64,000 nucleotides of DNA from Lacrimispora algidixylanolytica (GCF_003609635.1 NZ_MCIA01000034.1:124001-188000), one strand, 5' to 3'. Shown: positions 50,634 to 59,498, counted from the stretch's first letter. The notes: generated by a model from the sequence alone, not told the origin. A program made the numbers and translations.

Positions 50634-51137
50634 TCAGCCCCTTAAAATTTTTGTCATTTTATCGCATGATAATGTCATTTCATTTTCTTGTATTTCATAC
50701 ACTTCTGCTTTATGATATCCATGAGAAAGATAGAATTGTATTGCCCGGTTGTTGGCTGATAAAACTTCTAAAACACAATACTTACACCCTTGCATCACCA
50801 TTTCGGCTTCGATTTTCTGATAAAACAAGTGCCCGATGCCAATGCCAATGTATTGAGGCAGCAAATAAAATGCATGCCATTGTGCAAATCGCTCATTTCC
50901 ATCATCGGCAGTTCCAAACACAGTACTTCCAATCATTACCCCATCAAGTTCTGCAACAAGGCAGGTGTCACCGCTCTGCACGCTCTCTTGTAAGATTGGC
51001 GCCCAGTGGTCCGATTTTAGTGAGGACAGATATTCATCCTCCATAAGCCCTTTGTAAGCAGATACATAGCTGACCCTGATTTGTTCGCTAAGCATTTCAA
51101 TTTCATCTAGGGCAGGTACACGGTATTTTATGTCCAT
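50634..51137 (-). CDS. GNAT family acetyltransferase
   Basis: The 167-aa protein has the core GNAT segment LPQYIGIGIGHLFYQKIE; the loop is I-G-I-G-I-G where most relatives have Q/R-x-x-G-x-G/A. The start region RVPALDEIEMLSEQIRVSYV and VLSANNRAIQFYLSHGYHKA are typical. RBS GGAGGAG. It is coupled to the next GNAT gene. Confidence 0.82.
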   Translation of the reverse strand: MDIKYRVPALDEIEMLSEQIRVSYVSAYKGLMEDEYLSSLKSDHWAPILQESVQSGDTCLVAELDGVMIGSTVFGTADDGNERFAQWHAFYLLPQYIGIGIGHLFYQKIEAEMVMQGCKYCVLEVLSANNRAIQFYLSHGYHKAEVYEIQENEMTLSCDKMTKILRG

Positions 51138-51274
51138 TTACTCCTCCGAAAAAACTGTTATATTAATGGCAGACACACAGGTAAAAATCCATTTGAGGAT
51201 TTTCATTTTTCAAACAGGAAAAGATGTGACTCTCATGAAAAGTCAGCATTCTATGGTGGAGAGAATTTTAGCTA

Positions 51275-52042
51275 TTATTTATTCATTCCTGCAATAAATT
51301 GATTTTCTTTCACTGTGGCTTGTACCCAAGCAGGCCGAAAACCACTTTTTATTGCATTCCTCGTAGATTTCAAATTTGACCATGCACAGCAATAAAAAGG
51401 TACTATTTCCATTTCTAATAACTGAGTGGCTAAGTTACTGGTAAGGCTAGAGGCGATCCCCTGTTTTCTATACTCCGGCAGAACATCAATCCCTATTTGC
51501 CATAAGGTATCGCAATCAGCCGAACACGCTGCAAGTCCAATAAGTTTCCCATGATCAAACGCACCAACTGCCAACTTGTCCCGTTGTGGATCACTTTGAG
51601 TCAACGCGTTATTCCATTGAGGAAGATAATACTCAGTCAATTCCTCCGGATGCATAAGCTTCGTTTCATACCCACAGGAAAGACGTTTTAAGGAGTTCAT
51701 GTCTGGTAAAAAATATTCTGCCATAAAACAAACATTTAAGTCAAAAGGTTTTAGCTTTTCAATGAGAACAAGCAGGTTAGGCGTCTCAAAGCAATGTTCA
51801 ACAGGATACTTTTCTATGTACTTTTCCACAATTTCTTTTAGTTCTTCAGAAACAGAAGCCACAATGTTATTGCCATAGGAAGTCAAATCACAGTGAAATG
51901 GTAATTTCAAATATCTTCTGGCATCCGGATTTTTTCCAGAGAGCACAATTTTATTATCTGCCCTCATAAAATCATCCATAGAACAATTGCTGTCAATTGC
52001 AGACTGTTGCATCGCAATTTCAATAATATCTTTATTTCTCAT
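51275..52042 (-). CDS. GNAT family acetyltransferase with N-terminal extension
   Basis: The 255-aa protein has about 120 N-terminal residues of unclear role (DIIEIAMQQSAIDSNCSMDD), then a GNAT domain with QIGIDVLPEYRKQGIASSLT and the late CCAWSNLKSTRNAIKSGFRP. The RBS is AGGGG. It is the last gene of a run beginning at 53330. Confidence 0.8.
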   Translation of the reverse strand: MRNKDIIEIAMQQSAIDSNCSMDDFMRADNKIVLSGKNPDARRYLKLPFHCDLTSYGNNIVASVSEELKEIVEKYIEKYPVEHCFETPNLLVLIEKLKPFDLNVCFMAEYFLPDMNSLKRLSCGYETKLMHPEELTEYYLPQWNNALTQSDPQRDKLAVGAFDHGKLIGLAACSADCDTLWQIGIDVLPEYRKQGIASSLTSNLATQLLEMEIVPFYCCAWSNLKSTRNAIKSGFRPAWVQATVKENQFIAGMNK

Positions 52043-52085
52043 AGTACCCCTTCCATAAGTGATACAAGAAACTCTTTTGTATCAT

Positions 52086-52472
52086 CTACTTCGTAATAAG
52101 CCACTCTTTCGCCTTCTCAAGATCATCAATACATGTCATGGCAAATAGAGTGCTTGTCTTTCTTTTCTTAATATAGTTTTTCATTTTTGCTGTTAATCCC
52201 ACAAAAACCACTTTTCTGATTTGCTTCTTTAAGCCCACAAACCCTTCCACGATCAGTTCTAATATTTCAAGGTCAACATCTGACTCATCTAGTACAACCG
52301 CAAGAAAAGAGCTGGTGGATGGTCTGCCAATATTTAATAAATCCTGATGAAACTTTTCTTTTAGCAGTTCTTTTTTATCATAGAGAGAATCCAAGTGTTC
52401 ACACCAGATCTCTCCTCCATTATAAGATAAGGAAAACGACTTTTTCTTTAAACCAACTTCATATCTTTCCAT
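52086..52472 (-). CDS. Small protein with STAS/SpoIIAA-like features
   Basis: The 128-aa protein has no named motif. The end, VVFVGLTAKMKNYIKKR followed by DDLEKAKEWL, resembles the last strand and helix of STAS-type proteins. The RBS is AGGAGA. It lies between the VOC and GNAT genes in a probable operon. Confidence 0.55.
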   Translation of the reverse strand: MERYEVGLKKKSFSLSYNGGEIWCEHLDSLYDKKELLKEKFHQDLLNIGRPSTSSFLAVVLDESDVDLEILELIVEGFVGLKKQIRKVVFVGLTAKMKNYIKKRKTSTLFAMTCIDDLEKAKEWLITK

Positions 52473-52487
52473 TCATTTTCTCCTGTT

Positions 52488-52943
52488 CTATCTTTTATTC
52501 CTCCAGCTCTGCAGTTCAATGATATTTCCTTCCGGATCTTTTGCATAAACAAATACCGCTTCTATGTCATCCGGATATTCTGCTGTAACAACCTCACCGA
52601 CTTTTCCTCCTCCTGCGCGTATGATTTCTTCTAAAACCATTTCCACATCATCTACTTCAAACGCAAGGTGAGCTATACCAGGCCGGTTGATTTCTGCAAT
52701 TACAGTATCTTTAATTGTATCATAAGAAAAGATCTCCAGTGTCGGATGGTCGCTTCCATAACCAGGCAACAGTAGATGCTCTCCAACAATATGAGCATCC
52801 TTTAGATTCGTAAGCTTATCTAGCCACTCTCCTTTTAAGTCCCTTTTTTCGTCGATGCTCTGACAATGGAGGACTTTCTTATAAAATGCAATTAGCTTAT
52901 TTGGATCTTTCGCAATTATATTGGTATGTACATATCGAAACAT
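52488..52943 (-). CDS. VOC family (glyoxalase-like) protein
   Basis: The ATG at 52943 has AAAGGA upstream, giving 151 aa; an earlier in-frame ATG is less likely. The two VOC halves are visible: YVHTNIIAKDPNKLIAFYKK at the start and GIAHLAFEVDDVE with KDPEGNIIELQSW at the end, carrying metal-site residues. The substrate is unknown. Confidence 0.87.
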   Translation of the reverse strand: MFRYVHTNIIAKDPNKLIAFYKKVLHCQSIDEKRDLKGEWLDKLTNLKDAHIVGEHLLLPGYGSDHPTLEIFSYDTIKDTVIAEINRPGIAHLAFEVDDVEMVLEEIIRAGGGKVGEVVTAEYPDDIEAVFVYAKDPEGNIIELQSWRNKR

Positions 52944-52967
52944 ATTTTTCCTTTCATCCATAAGTTA

Positions 52968-53330
52968 TTAGATTTCTCGTAATCGAAACATTGAGAACTC
53001 ATTTAATGATGGTTGATGACCACCATCAAAAGTAAAATCTTCAAGCCCACTTTGGCTAAAGAAACCAATCTCAAGCTTTCCCTCAAAGTACTCACCATCA
53101 ATTTCCTGGGACAAATGCCACGCGATCTGACGGGAAAAACTATCTGGCCCAACACCTTTGCCTCCAATTGGTAATTTACCTCTGACTTCAGGATTCTCTT
53201 TATCCACTAATATGGCAATCTGATAAGCAGTTAGAAAACATCGTTCTCCATTATATTTCCCACTGTTAGAATTCCTCTCGTTTTCTAGTAACGCCTTTAC
53301 AATTGGTCGAGTTTCAATCCAATCTAACAT
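52968..53330 (-). CDS. Uncharacterised small protein
   Basis: The 120-aa protein starts MLDWIETRPIVKALLENER and contains GERCFLTAYQIAILVDKENP and GVGPDSFSRQIAWHLS. I do not recognise a family. RBS-like AAAAGGAG lies upstream. It opens a minus-strand operon and has an element-type promoter about 186 bp upstream (53516-53544), giving a long leader. Confidence 0.6.
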   Translation of the reverse strand: MLDWIETRPIVKALLENERNSNSGKYNGERCFLTAYQIAILVDKENPEVRGKLPIGGKGVGPDSFSRQIAWHLSQEIDGEYFEGKLEIGFFSQSGLEDFTFDGGHQPSLNEFSMFRLREI

Positions 53331-53515
53331 ATTTTTCTCCTTTTCTATATTAAATTATTATTTATAGTTTTATTTGATCGAAATTTAGAGGCCCCAATTT
53401 GGATTATGAAAGAAGATTTTGGATTTTTAAAGCATATACGAAAATGTTATTTCATAGATCAACGGTAGTACATTGGTTATTAAAAAAGATAAATGTAAAT
53501 TATTGGTATCATTTC

Positions 53516-53554
53516 ATTTTATCAGCAAATAAATCAACTATCAATATTATATTT
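53516..53554 (-). promoter_or_regulatory. Element-borne promoter (copy 4)
   Basis: Minus-strand AATATTGATAGTTG with TTGATA (53539-53544), 17 bp, TAAAAT (53516-53521). It is far from the next start codon. The rest of 53331-53817 holds no gene I can support. Confidence 0.6.
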
Positions 53555-53698
53555 TAAATATATGATACTATGATACATTTGACACCAACTTTTTGTCCAA
53601 CATATCATGCCCGACTTCGCTTGTTCTCCACTAAAGTTACTCGGCTCATAAAAACCACTCTATAGGATTCGTATATGTAATACTTTCATACATATAAA

Positions 53699-53724
53699 AT
53701 GCGCCCAGCCGGAGCCGAGCGCAT
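53699..53724 (-). terminator. Terminator after the glutaredoxin-like gene
   Basis: ATGCGC closes with GCGCAT and the inner part pairs further; TTTT follows on the minus strand. Confidence 0.75.
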
Positions 53725-53817
53725 ATCTAGATAATTATCAATTATAATAAATCGCTTATGGAAAAACATCAATTTTAAAGCAGTGATATATGAATAATTA
53801 AATACATACTGATTTAA

Positions 53818-54141
53818 TTAACACTGACCCTTATTATCGATAGAACAAGAAGACGCATAACTTTCTAAATCCTCATTCTCCGTAGGCAGATCAACAAACT
53901 CTCCTATATCAAAGGTTTTTTCACCATTTTCCAGTATAAAGAATGGGATTCCAATCCTGCCAGAATCCTTAATTTCCTGAAAAATAGTATCATTATCACG
54001 GTAAGCTAAAAACTCCTTTAATGTAGCCGTGTCGCCTATGATATTTTTATATTCAAGTTCAATATGTTTAAGTGCTAATAAGCTTTTCTTGGATTTTACA
54101 CAATCAGGACAAATTTCTGCCCCGTACATAGTTATCTTCAT
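53818..54141 (-). CDS. Glutaredoxin-like protein
   Basis: The 107-aa protein has a CPDC redox motif near the N-terminus (YGAEICPDCVKSKK), the cis-proline in GRIGIPFFILENG, and a C-rich end. It resembles the glutaredoxin-related group found in anaerobes. The promoter TTGACG, 17 bp, TATAAT lies at 54202-54230. Confidence 0.82.
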   Translation of the reverse strand: MKITMYGAEICPDCVKSKKSLLALKHIELEYKNIIGDTATLKEFLAYRDNDTIFQEIKDSGRIGIPFFILENGEKTFDIGEFVDLPTENEDLESYASSCSIDNKGQC

Positions 54142-54201
54142 ATTTGCCTCACATTCTGCATCAGTAGTAAATGCTATTCTTTTTGTTATTGTTACCCTAT
54201 T

Positions 54202-54230
54202 ATTATAGGCTTACTCCTTCATCACGTCAA
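54202..54230 (-). promoter_or_regulatory. Promoter of the glutaredoxin-like gene
   Basis: Minus-strand TTGACG (54225-54230), 17 bp, TATAAT (54202-54207). This is a standard promoter and not of the dispersed-element type. Confidence 0.8.
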
Positions 54231-54279
54231 TGTGATATATAGCTAATACTAGCGAAAACAATTCCTATGACTCTAATAA

Positions 54280-54611
54280 TCAGTGAAACCGGATCCATTT
54301 CAGCGGAACAAATTTTCTTCCTTCATCAATTCCTAGTTTTTTATTTACATAGGCTAAATACAACAAACTTGGGACATTATCAAAGTGAGAAATAGCATCG
54401 GCATCGGCAACACACAATTCTTCTATTGTTATTTTTGAGTTTAATACACTCCCTCTGTGATTCCTAATACATTGCTGGATAAGTTTGATTCTATCTATAT
54501 CATAATTAAATTTCTGTATATGATAAAAGCACCCTATGCCAAAGTGGTTTGATGGCAATTGGCACCTACCTCGACTTCCTCGCATAAATATTTTATAATA
54601 TCATCTCGCAT
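54280..54611 (-). pseudogene. HD-domain phosphohydrolase, deleted and frameshifted
   Basis: The native start at 54611 with RBS GGAGAGG begins MRDDIIKYLCEEVEVGANCH but hits a stop. A different frame continues HFGIGCFYHIQKFNYDIDR, then IEELCVADADAISHFDNVPS and YVNKKLGIDEGRKFV. Between YHIQ and FNYDIDR the segment that holds the HD catalytic pair is missing. The C-terminal end is also cut. The gene is clearly broken. Confidence 0.75.
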
Positions 54612-54628
54612 AATGACCTCTCCTAGTT

Positions 54629-55084
54629 CTATCGCTCTAATGAAAAATGTACCATTTTAATATTTCCATCCATTTCTGTACCATCCACTATAAAACCACA
54701 TTTTTCTGTATAAAACTTTATGTTCTCCTCTTTGTCCGCAGGGGTTATCAAAGTTATCTTCTTCCAATCTTTATATAAGTCTAACAAATAATGAAATGCC
54801 TGTTTTCCAATTCCTCTACCTTGATATGTAGGGATAACGCAAAGACAGCTCAAATAATAAACTCCCTTTTCTTTGATATCAACGGAAATGACCCCAACAG
54901 GATTATCTTCATAAAAAGCAATTAATTTGGGGAACTTTTCAATCGATGCTTCCATTTGTTCTTTGGTTTTCCCATAAGCAGGACATTCTCCGTATTTTAT
55001 TAAATCATCATAGAATGCTGCATTATAAATTTCTACTATTAAATCTGCATCTTTCTTACTAGCCTTTACAAACCTCAATCTCAT
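54629..55084 (-). CDS. GNAT family acetyltransferase
   Basis: The 151-aa protein has the acetyl-CoA loop VIPTYQGRGIGKQAFHYL. The ending TPADKEENIKFYTEKCGFIV is typical of GNAT proteins. It precedes the HD pseudogene by 17 bp. An element-type promoter with a weaker -10 lies about 40-65 bp upstream. Confidence 0.85.
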   Translation of the reverse strand: MRLRFVKASKKDADLIVEIYNAAFYDDLIKYGECPAYGKTKEQMEASIEKFPKLIAFYEDNPVGVISVDIKEKGVYYLSCLCVIPTYQGRGIGKQAFHYLLDLYKDWKKITLITPADKEENIKFYTEKCGFIVDGTEMDGNIKMVHFSLER

Positions 55085-55121
55085 AACTTTCCTTTCATAT
55101 ACAAATTACGATATACTTATA

Positions 55122-55158
55122 TGTAGAACAAAATATCTACCAACTAACAATATTGTTT
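55122..55158 (-). promoter_or_regulatory. Element-borne promoter (copy 5)
   Basis: Minus-strand TTGTTA (55145-55150) followed by GTTGGTAG, with TCTACA (55122-55127) as -10 at 17 bp. The match is weaker than in the other copies. Confidence 0.5.
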
Positions 55159-55258
55159 ATATAGTATACGGTAATTCATCAGCTCTTAACTCACTTGATC
55201 TTTATTAACAATAAGATGATATTTAGTATTTTTATCCCAAATATAAAACTAAATATTG

Positions 55259-55933
55259 TCAATCCATATATCTTAAGATTTCATCAAAGCTATTAATATG
55301 GTAATCTGCATATTTTTCAATTAATTCTTTTTGATCTTTTGATTTACAATCTAAATACTCAGTAAAAATAGTTTTCATCCCTACACTTCGAGCACCATAT
55401 AATTCATTTGATCCACCATCCCCTATAAAAATACTTTCTTCAGGCTTTACGTTCAACTTCTTCATAGCAAATTGATAAATTTCCGCTTCAGGCTTTACCA
55501 TTCCTACATCACACGAGAATAATGCCAGATCAAAAAGTTCAGACAGCGGAGAATCATTCCAATATTTTATATCAATTACATCAGCATTGCTTATAATGCC
55601 TAACTTGATGCCACTTGCGCGAATTTTCTGGAGAATCTCCAGAATCATATTGTCCACTATTAATAATGCCTTCTTCATACGTTCTTCCCGTTTCTCTAAA
55701 ATGACCTGTTTTTGCAACTCCGTCAATTTATATGGCATCCTATTAACTATTTTATCAATGATCTCTCTATCATTTTTTATCTTGCCTTTCGCTCTTTCAT
55801 CATATAATACATTGTTTTCGGCATACCCTTCCCATTCAGATAACGATATACCAATGACATCATTTTCATTTTCGTTTAAATATCCAGGATAAACTAAAGT
55901 AAAAAACAAATCAAAAAAGATTGCTTTTGTCAT
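55259..55933 (-). CDS. HAD superfamily hydrolase
   Basis: The 224-aa protein has the HAD motifs: motif I KAIFFDLFFTLVYP with the nucleophile Asp, motif II LGIISNAD, and motif IV ESIFIGDGGSNELYGAR. The position two after the nucleophile is Phe instead of Asp, as in haloacid dehalogenase-like members, so phosphatase activity is not certain. Copy 6 of the palindromic element lies before it and provides a -10-like TATAAT. Confidence 0.85.
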   Translation of the reverse strand: MTKAIFFDLFFTLVYPGYLNENENDVIGISLSEWEGYAENNVLYDERAKGKIKNDREIIDKIVNRMPYKLTELQKQVILEKREERMKKALLIVDNMILEILQKIRASGIKLGIISNADVIDIKYWNDSPLSELFDLALFSCDVGMVKPEAEIYQFAMKKLNVKPEESIFIGDGGSNELYGARSVGMKTIFTEYLDCKSKDQKELIEKYADYHINSFDEILRYMD

Positions 55934-55991
55934 CTATTAACACCCCCTTGAATTCCATATTTTTACTTATATTAGTAAGAAATTCTATTAT

Positions 55992-56028
55992 AAAAAACTA
56001 CTAACTAATATTATCAGCTAGTAGTCTA
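55992..56028. repeat. Palindromic element, full copy (copy 6)
   Basis: ACTACTAACT pairs with AGCTAGTAGT with one mismatch, and the minus strand has TTTTTT after the hairpin, then TATAAT and TAGAAT. It probably terminates the isochorismatase gene and begins transcription of the HAD gene. Confidence 0.75.
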
Positions 56029-56040
56029 TGTTAACTTCTA

Positions 56041-56577
56041 TTAAATAGCCATATACTTATTCATGTTTTCTATGGTTTCATCTAGAGAAATGCAGTCTGC
56101 ATACCTTTCATTCCACATAAATTCATTATAATACTTGTAACTATCTTTCCCACTTAAATACTCATTGTCAATTGTTGAGTTAGCATTAGCTGGAACTATC
56201 ATATGAAATCCATGCTCAAAGCCACACTTTATCGTAGCATCAATACATTTGTCTGTCTGTAAACCTACAACTATGATTTCTTTCTGATTTTTATTTTTCA
56301 AATATTCCAATAGACCTGTTCCTTTAAATGAACTGTTTACATTCTTAATAAATACTTTATCATTACCTAGAGGCTTAAAGTCATCATAAATTTCAAAACC
56401 TTCTTTGCCCTGAGTGAGATCAGTTCCACTTCCATTATCATGGACAACGTAAATAACCTCGATTTTGCTTTCTCTTGCTGTACTGATTATATCCTTTATA
56501 TTCTTAATGAAATTTCCAAGGTTGTATAGTTGATTATTAACAAGCAACTTTTGTGTATCCACGACTAATAAAACCAT
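56041..56577 (-). CDS. Isochorismatase family hydrolase
   Basis: The 178-aa protein has LLVVDTQK with the catalytic Asp and VVGLQTDKCIDATIKCGF with the nucleophile Cys, as in nicotinamidase/isochorismatase-like enzymes. The lysine of the triad probably lies in IKNVNSSFKGTGL. The substrate is unknown. Upstream is an element-borne promoter (copy 7) and downstream the full copy 6. Confidence 0.87.
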   Translation of the reverse strand: MVLLVVDTQKLLVNNQLYNLGNFIKNIKDIISTARESKIEVIYVVHDNGSGTDLTQGKEGFEIYDDFKPLGNDKVFIKNVNSSFKGTGLLEYLKNKNQKEIIVVGLQTDKCIDATIKCGFEHGFHMIVPANANSTIDNEYLSGKDSYKYYNEFMWNERYADCISLDETIENMNKYMAI

Positions 56578-56617
56578 TTCCTAAACCTCCATTGCCTCAG
56601 CAAATATCTATATAGAT

Positions 56618-56654
56618 AGAATATAGATATTTCTACTAGCTGTCAATATATAAT
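56618..56654 (-). promoter_or_regulatory. Element-borne promoter (copy 7)
   Basis: Minus-strand TTGACA (56641-56646), 17 bp beginning GCTAGTAG, TATTCT (56618-56623), about 41 bp before the isochorismatase start. Confidence 0.7.
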
Positions 56655-56967
56655 GTCCGACCTACATAAATGCATTGAATTTCACTTTTTCAACCAACCA
56701 TCATATTAACCATTTTGAACTTCCTCTTTTTGATATATGAAGATTTTTTCTTCCCTATCAATAATATCACATACTCTCTCGGTCCAAGGTGAACAAAAAG
56801 CACTGGCTCCGAATTCAAGCGGCGACAATTATTACAATGGAAATTATAGACGAAATCACCATATTCTTCGATAACAATTTCAATAGCAACACAAACGCAA
56901 TGAATAATTTACTACCATTTATAATCGTCGTTATATACTTAAATTAAAAATCAAGAGGTTTCTATCT

Positions 56968-57147
56968 ATGGCCGCTTATTTTCTATTAATTGTACAGATA
57001 ATTGGAATATTTATTGTTCTTTACTCTCAAGCTCTTGCAGATTACTTATTAAAATCTCAGTTTTCTAGATTTACTACAACAAAAACTACCAGCTTAATAC
57101 TGATAGTTAGTAGTTTTATGATTTTTCAATTATTTTTCTCGTCTTAA
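56968..57147 (+). CDS. Possible small membrane protein
   Basis: An open frame of 59 codons starts at an ATG with AGAGG 9 nt upstream. It reads MAAYFLLIVQIIGIFIVLYS and ends with a second hydrophobic stretch, LILIVSSFMIFQLFFSS. The second half is encoded by the palindromic element (copy 8) and the tail overlaps the end of the opposite gene by 18 bp. This makes it doubtful; it may be chance. Nothing else is supported in 56655-56967. Confidence 0.3.
   Translation: MAAYFLLIVQIIGIFIVLYSQALADYLLKSQFSRFTTTKTTSLILIVSSFMIFQLFFSS
57080..57118. repeat. Palindromic element, full copy (copy 8)
   Basis: AAAACTAC pairs with GTAGTTTT; the minus strand gives a T-tract of five after the hairpin. It lies 12 bp past the stop of the minus-strand gene at 57130. 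Confidence 0.75.
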
Positions 57148-57459
57148 AATTTCCTTTGGCGGCTCTATTTCATATGCAAGTGTATGTTCGGTAAGTTCCG
57201 AAAGAAGTTTAAGCTTTTGGTTCACAATCGGCCGCATACAATTTGGCAAGTGCTCTTGATGTGCTCTGTGAATTGCTACACATTCTTTACAATTCCCATG
57301 ATATCTGCAAGCCTTTTTGCATGAGCAATGATCACTTTCTCTATATTCTTCTCGGAATTGTGCTGCAAATTCTTCCTGAAGCTTCAATCCCTCTGCTCTG
57401 TTTCCTCGATGAAAAGCAATCATAGCCTCTTTCTCTTTTTCATTTCCATCTATAATCAT
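57130..57459 (-). CDS. Cysteine-rich DUF6485-like protein
   Basis: The 109-aa protein has helical ends and a Cys/His-rich centre: HCSCKKACRYHGNCKECVAI and then HLPNC. This resembles DUF6485 proteins, small proteins of unknown function that may bind metal. It has an element-borne promoter (copy 11) upstream and a full element (copy 8) downstream. Confidence 0.75.
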   Translation of the reverse strand: MIIDGNEKEKEAMIAFHRGNRAEGLKLQEEFAAQFREEYRESDHCSCKKACRYHGNCKECVAIHRAHQEHLPNCMRPIVNQKLKLLSELTEHTLAYEIEPPKEILRREK

Positions 57460-57494
57460 AATGACTCCACCTTAGTAATTTTTATATAATTATA

Positions 57495-57540
57495 ATTTTA
57501 ACTCAAATTCTACCAACTATCAATATTAAGTTTTCAAAGT
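57495..57540 (-). promoter_or_regulatory. Element-borne promoter (copy 11)
   Basis: Minus-strand TTGATA (57518-57523), 17 bp beginning GTTGGTAG, TAAAAT (57495-57500). Nearly the same 45 bp occur at 29412-29453. Confidence 0.7.
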
Positions 57541-57599
57541 ACAGTAATCCGTCAAATAGCAATTTAAGCAACGAACCATCTGTTGGAATTAGTTTTTTA

Positions 57600-57902
57600 T
57601 GCTCATCAAATTTATATGTTTCGGAATCACTTGGTATCGTTTCACTCCGGATTGCGATCGCTGCGGCTGACATACCCTACCATAACAGCATATAGCAGTG
57701 CCGACTTGCCAGTCACAGTGCCGTCTCCCTTTAAACCTGTAATAGAACAGGGAAATATTAGATTTGTTGTGGTTGTCGCACAACTGGAGGGCACTTTTTT
57801 TATGTAAGGGAAGATGGAATTATTGGTATTAGTACTAGGTACAATGGAACAAATCCAGGTGCAGGTCATATGTATGCAGGTTGTAGTTATCGGAGTAGAT
57901 GA
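57600..57902 (+). pseudogene. Decayed phage or surface protein end
   Basis: The + strand encodes SGLRSLRLTYPTITAYSSAD, then VPSPFKPVIEQGNIRFVVVV and AQLEGTFF before a stop at a run of seven T. One base away the frame continues YVREDGIIGISTRYNGTNPG and AGHMYAGCSY to a stop at 57902. Restoring this frameshift gives a single beta-rich tail, similar in style to phage tail or baseplate proteins. Its identity is inference. It may be a prophage relic. Confidence 0.5.
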
Positions 57903-57984
57903 TCATTTAAGGCGTGTTTTACCAATTTGAGTCTCACGGAATGCCAATGGAAAGCTCATGTTTAGGTTCGGATTTGTGATATTT

Positions 57985-58338
57985 TTAATCAATACTATTT
58001 TCCTTAACCCTTGCTTTCCCCCATTCATTAATGATTTCAAGGGCAGGAAGAATGTATTTGCAGCTTTCCGTAATAGAATATTCTACATGCGGAGATGTTC
58101 CGCAATACTTTTTTCTGGTCACCAGTCGATGCTGCTCTAAAGCTTTCAGTGATCGGGTTAGCATAATATTTGTAATTCCAACAAGATGACGCTTGAGTTC
58201 ATTATAACGCATGCTTTCAAAGCGAGAAAGTTCCCATATAATTGCCAACCGCCATTTTCCCCCTAAGATATCAAGCGCGCGTATGACTGGACATTTTTCT
58301 GGGTAATATGGTTCTATTTTATCAGACTGTTTTTTCAT
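57985..58338 (-). CDS. HxlR family transcriptional regulator
   Basis: The ATG at 58338 has AAAGGA upstream, giving 117 aa; the longer frame to 58440 overlaps the divergent promoter. The HxlR winged helix is clear: CPVIRALDILGGKWRLAIIW, then YNELKRHLVGITNIMLTRSL and YSITESCKYILP. The gene is divergent from the nitroreductase gene and probably controls it. The Cys in PEKCP may sense oxidants or electrophiles, as in HxlR-type regulators. Confidence 0.9.
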   Translation of the reverse strand: MKKQSDKIEPYYPEKCPVIRALDILGGKWRLAIIWELSRFESMRYNELKRHLVGITNIMLTRSLKALEQHRLVTRKKYCGTSPHVEYSITESCKYILPALEIINEWGKARVKENSID

Positions 58339-58461
58339 GTTATATCGAATCCTTTCATTTAAGAAACAAAAATGTGCGTACTTCTTTTTTACTTCCTTGC
58401 CGTTTATAATCATTATTGTAAATGGAAACAAATAAGTCAACCCTGAATAGGAGGAAAAAAG

Positions 58462-58998
58462 ATGGACTATAACGATATCATTTACACAAGGTATTCTGTT
58501 CGAAAATTCAGTGATAGACCAGTGGAGAAGAACAAACTAAACAAAATATTGGAAGCAGGCAGGATTGCTCCCACTGCTGGAAACCGACAGCCACAGCGGA
58601 TTGTGGTTATTCAAGGTGGAGATGCATTTGAAAAAATGAAGCTGTGCACACCATGTCATTTCAACGCCCCATTGCTGCTTCTGGTTTGTTATGATCAATC
58701 CGTGGAGAATAACAATCATTACGGAGATAAACGGCCCTACGGACAGGTTGACGCAAGCATTGTGCTAACACACATGATGCTAGAGGCTCATAATTTAGGT
58801 CTTGGTACCGTTTGGGTGGGCCTTTTCAATCCTGATCTGTTGCGGGAGAATTTCAATATTCCAGCTCATTATGAAATACTGAGTTTGATGCCGATTGGCT
58901 ACCCGGCTCCGGAGGCTGAACCCAGTAGCATGCACAACCAAAAATTTGATCTTACACATACGGTGTTTTATCGCTCATTTAAAAAGGAAATTAATTAA
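58462..58998 (+). CDS. Nitroreductase family protein
   Basis: The 178-aa protein starts IIYTRYSVRKFSDRPVEKNK, the FMN-binding R-x-S-x-R motif. GRIAPTAGNRQPQRIVV and the late GLGTVWVGLFN and GYPAPEAEP also fit. It would reduce nitro-compounds or quinones using NAD(P)H and FMN. RBS AGGAGG. It is divergent from the HxlR regulator. Copy 9 of the palindromic element lies downstream. Confidence 0.9.
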   Translation: MDYNDIIYTRYSVRKFSDRPVEKNKLNKILEAGRIAPTAGNRQPQRIVVIQGGDAFEKMKLCTPCHFNAPLLLLVCYDQSVENNNHYGDKRPYGQVDASIVLTHMMLEAHNLGLGTVWVGLFNPDLLRENFNIPAHYEILSLMPIGYPAPEAEPSSMHNQKFDLTHTVFYRSFKKEIN

Positions 58999-59120
58999 AA
59001 GCATTTCTAAGCTAAAAAGGAGATGGATACTCCGTTTTGCAAGCTATTGGACATAAACTTCACAGTAAGCTTAAATGACATATTATGAGCATAATGTGAG
59101 GCCACTAATGAAAACGGAAG

Positions 59121-59160
59121 AAAACTACTAGCTATCAGTAATTAAGTTAGTAGTTTTTTT
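59121..59160 (+). repeat. Palindromic element, full copy (copy 9)
   Basis: AAAACTACTAGCT pairs with AGTTAGTAGTTTT and is followed by TTTTTTT on the + strand, acting as terminator after nitroreductase. Confidence 0.8.
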
Positions 59161-59247
59161 ATGCAGTATTTTAGTCAAGAAAATTGCTATTTAACCAATT
59201 AACACAATCATCTAATTTGCTCTTACCTCAAATCCTTCCTCCATTGC

Positions 59248-59493
59248 TATAGGTTTCGTGGTTTTTTGTATGCCACAGAATTAATTTTAGTAACATAATT
59301 GACCACTATATTAGTAAGCTGCAAAAAACCAATAACCAATATTTCGTCAAGATGTTTTTCTTTAATTGCTTTCTCTCTCATTTGTTTAAGAAAAGCAAGT
59401 CATAAAAGAGCAAGTTTTCTTTATATTCTGTATAAACGCTTTGATTAGCTGTATCTAATAATAATGAATCAATTATTTTTACACCCATTAGTG
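59248..59493 (-). pseudogene. Unidentified decayed gene
   Basis: Minus-strand frames ALMGVKIIDSLLLDTANQSV to a stop, and then MREKAIKEKHLDEILVIGFL and LTNIVVNYVTKI in another frame, look like one helical protein split by a frameshift. No RBS or full gene is visible and I cannot name the family. Confidence 0.4.
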
Positions 59494-59498
59494 CAAAA

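Noticed and set aside
49891-57902. Intact prophage
   Set aside because: Only a holin and one decayed tail-like sequence are seen; there is no integrase, capsid or terminase gene.
59024-59089. Short + strand ORF after nitroreductase
   Set aside because: The ATG abuts the AGGAG motif with no spacer, and the peptide has no recognisable features.
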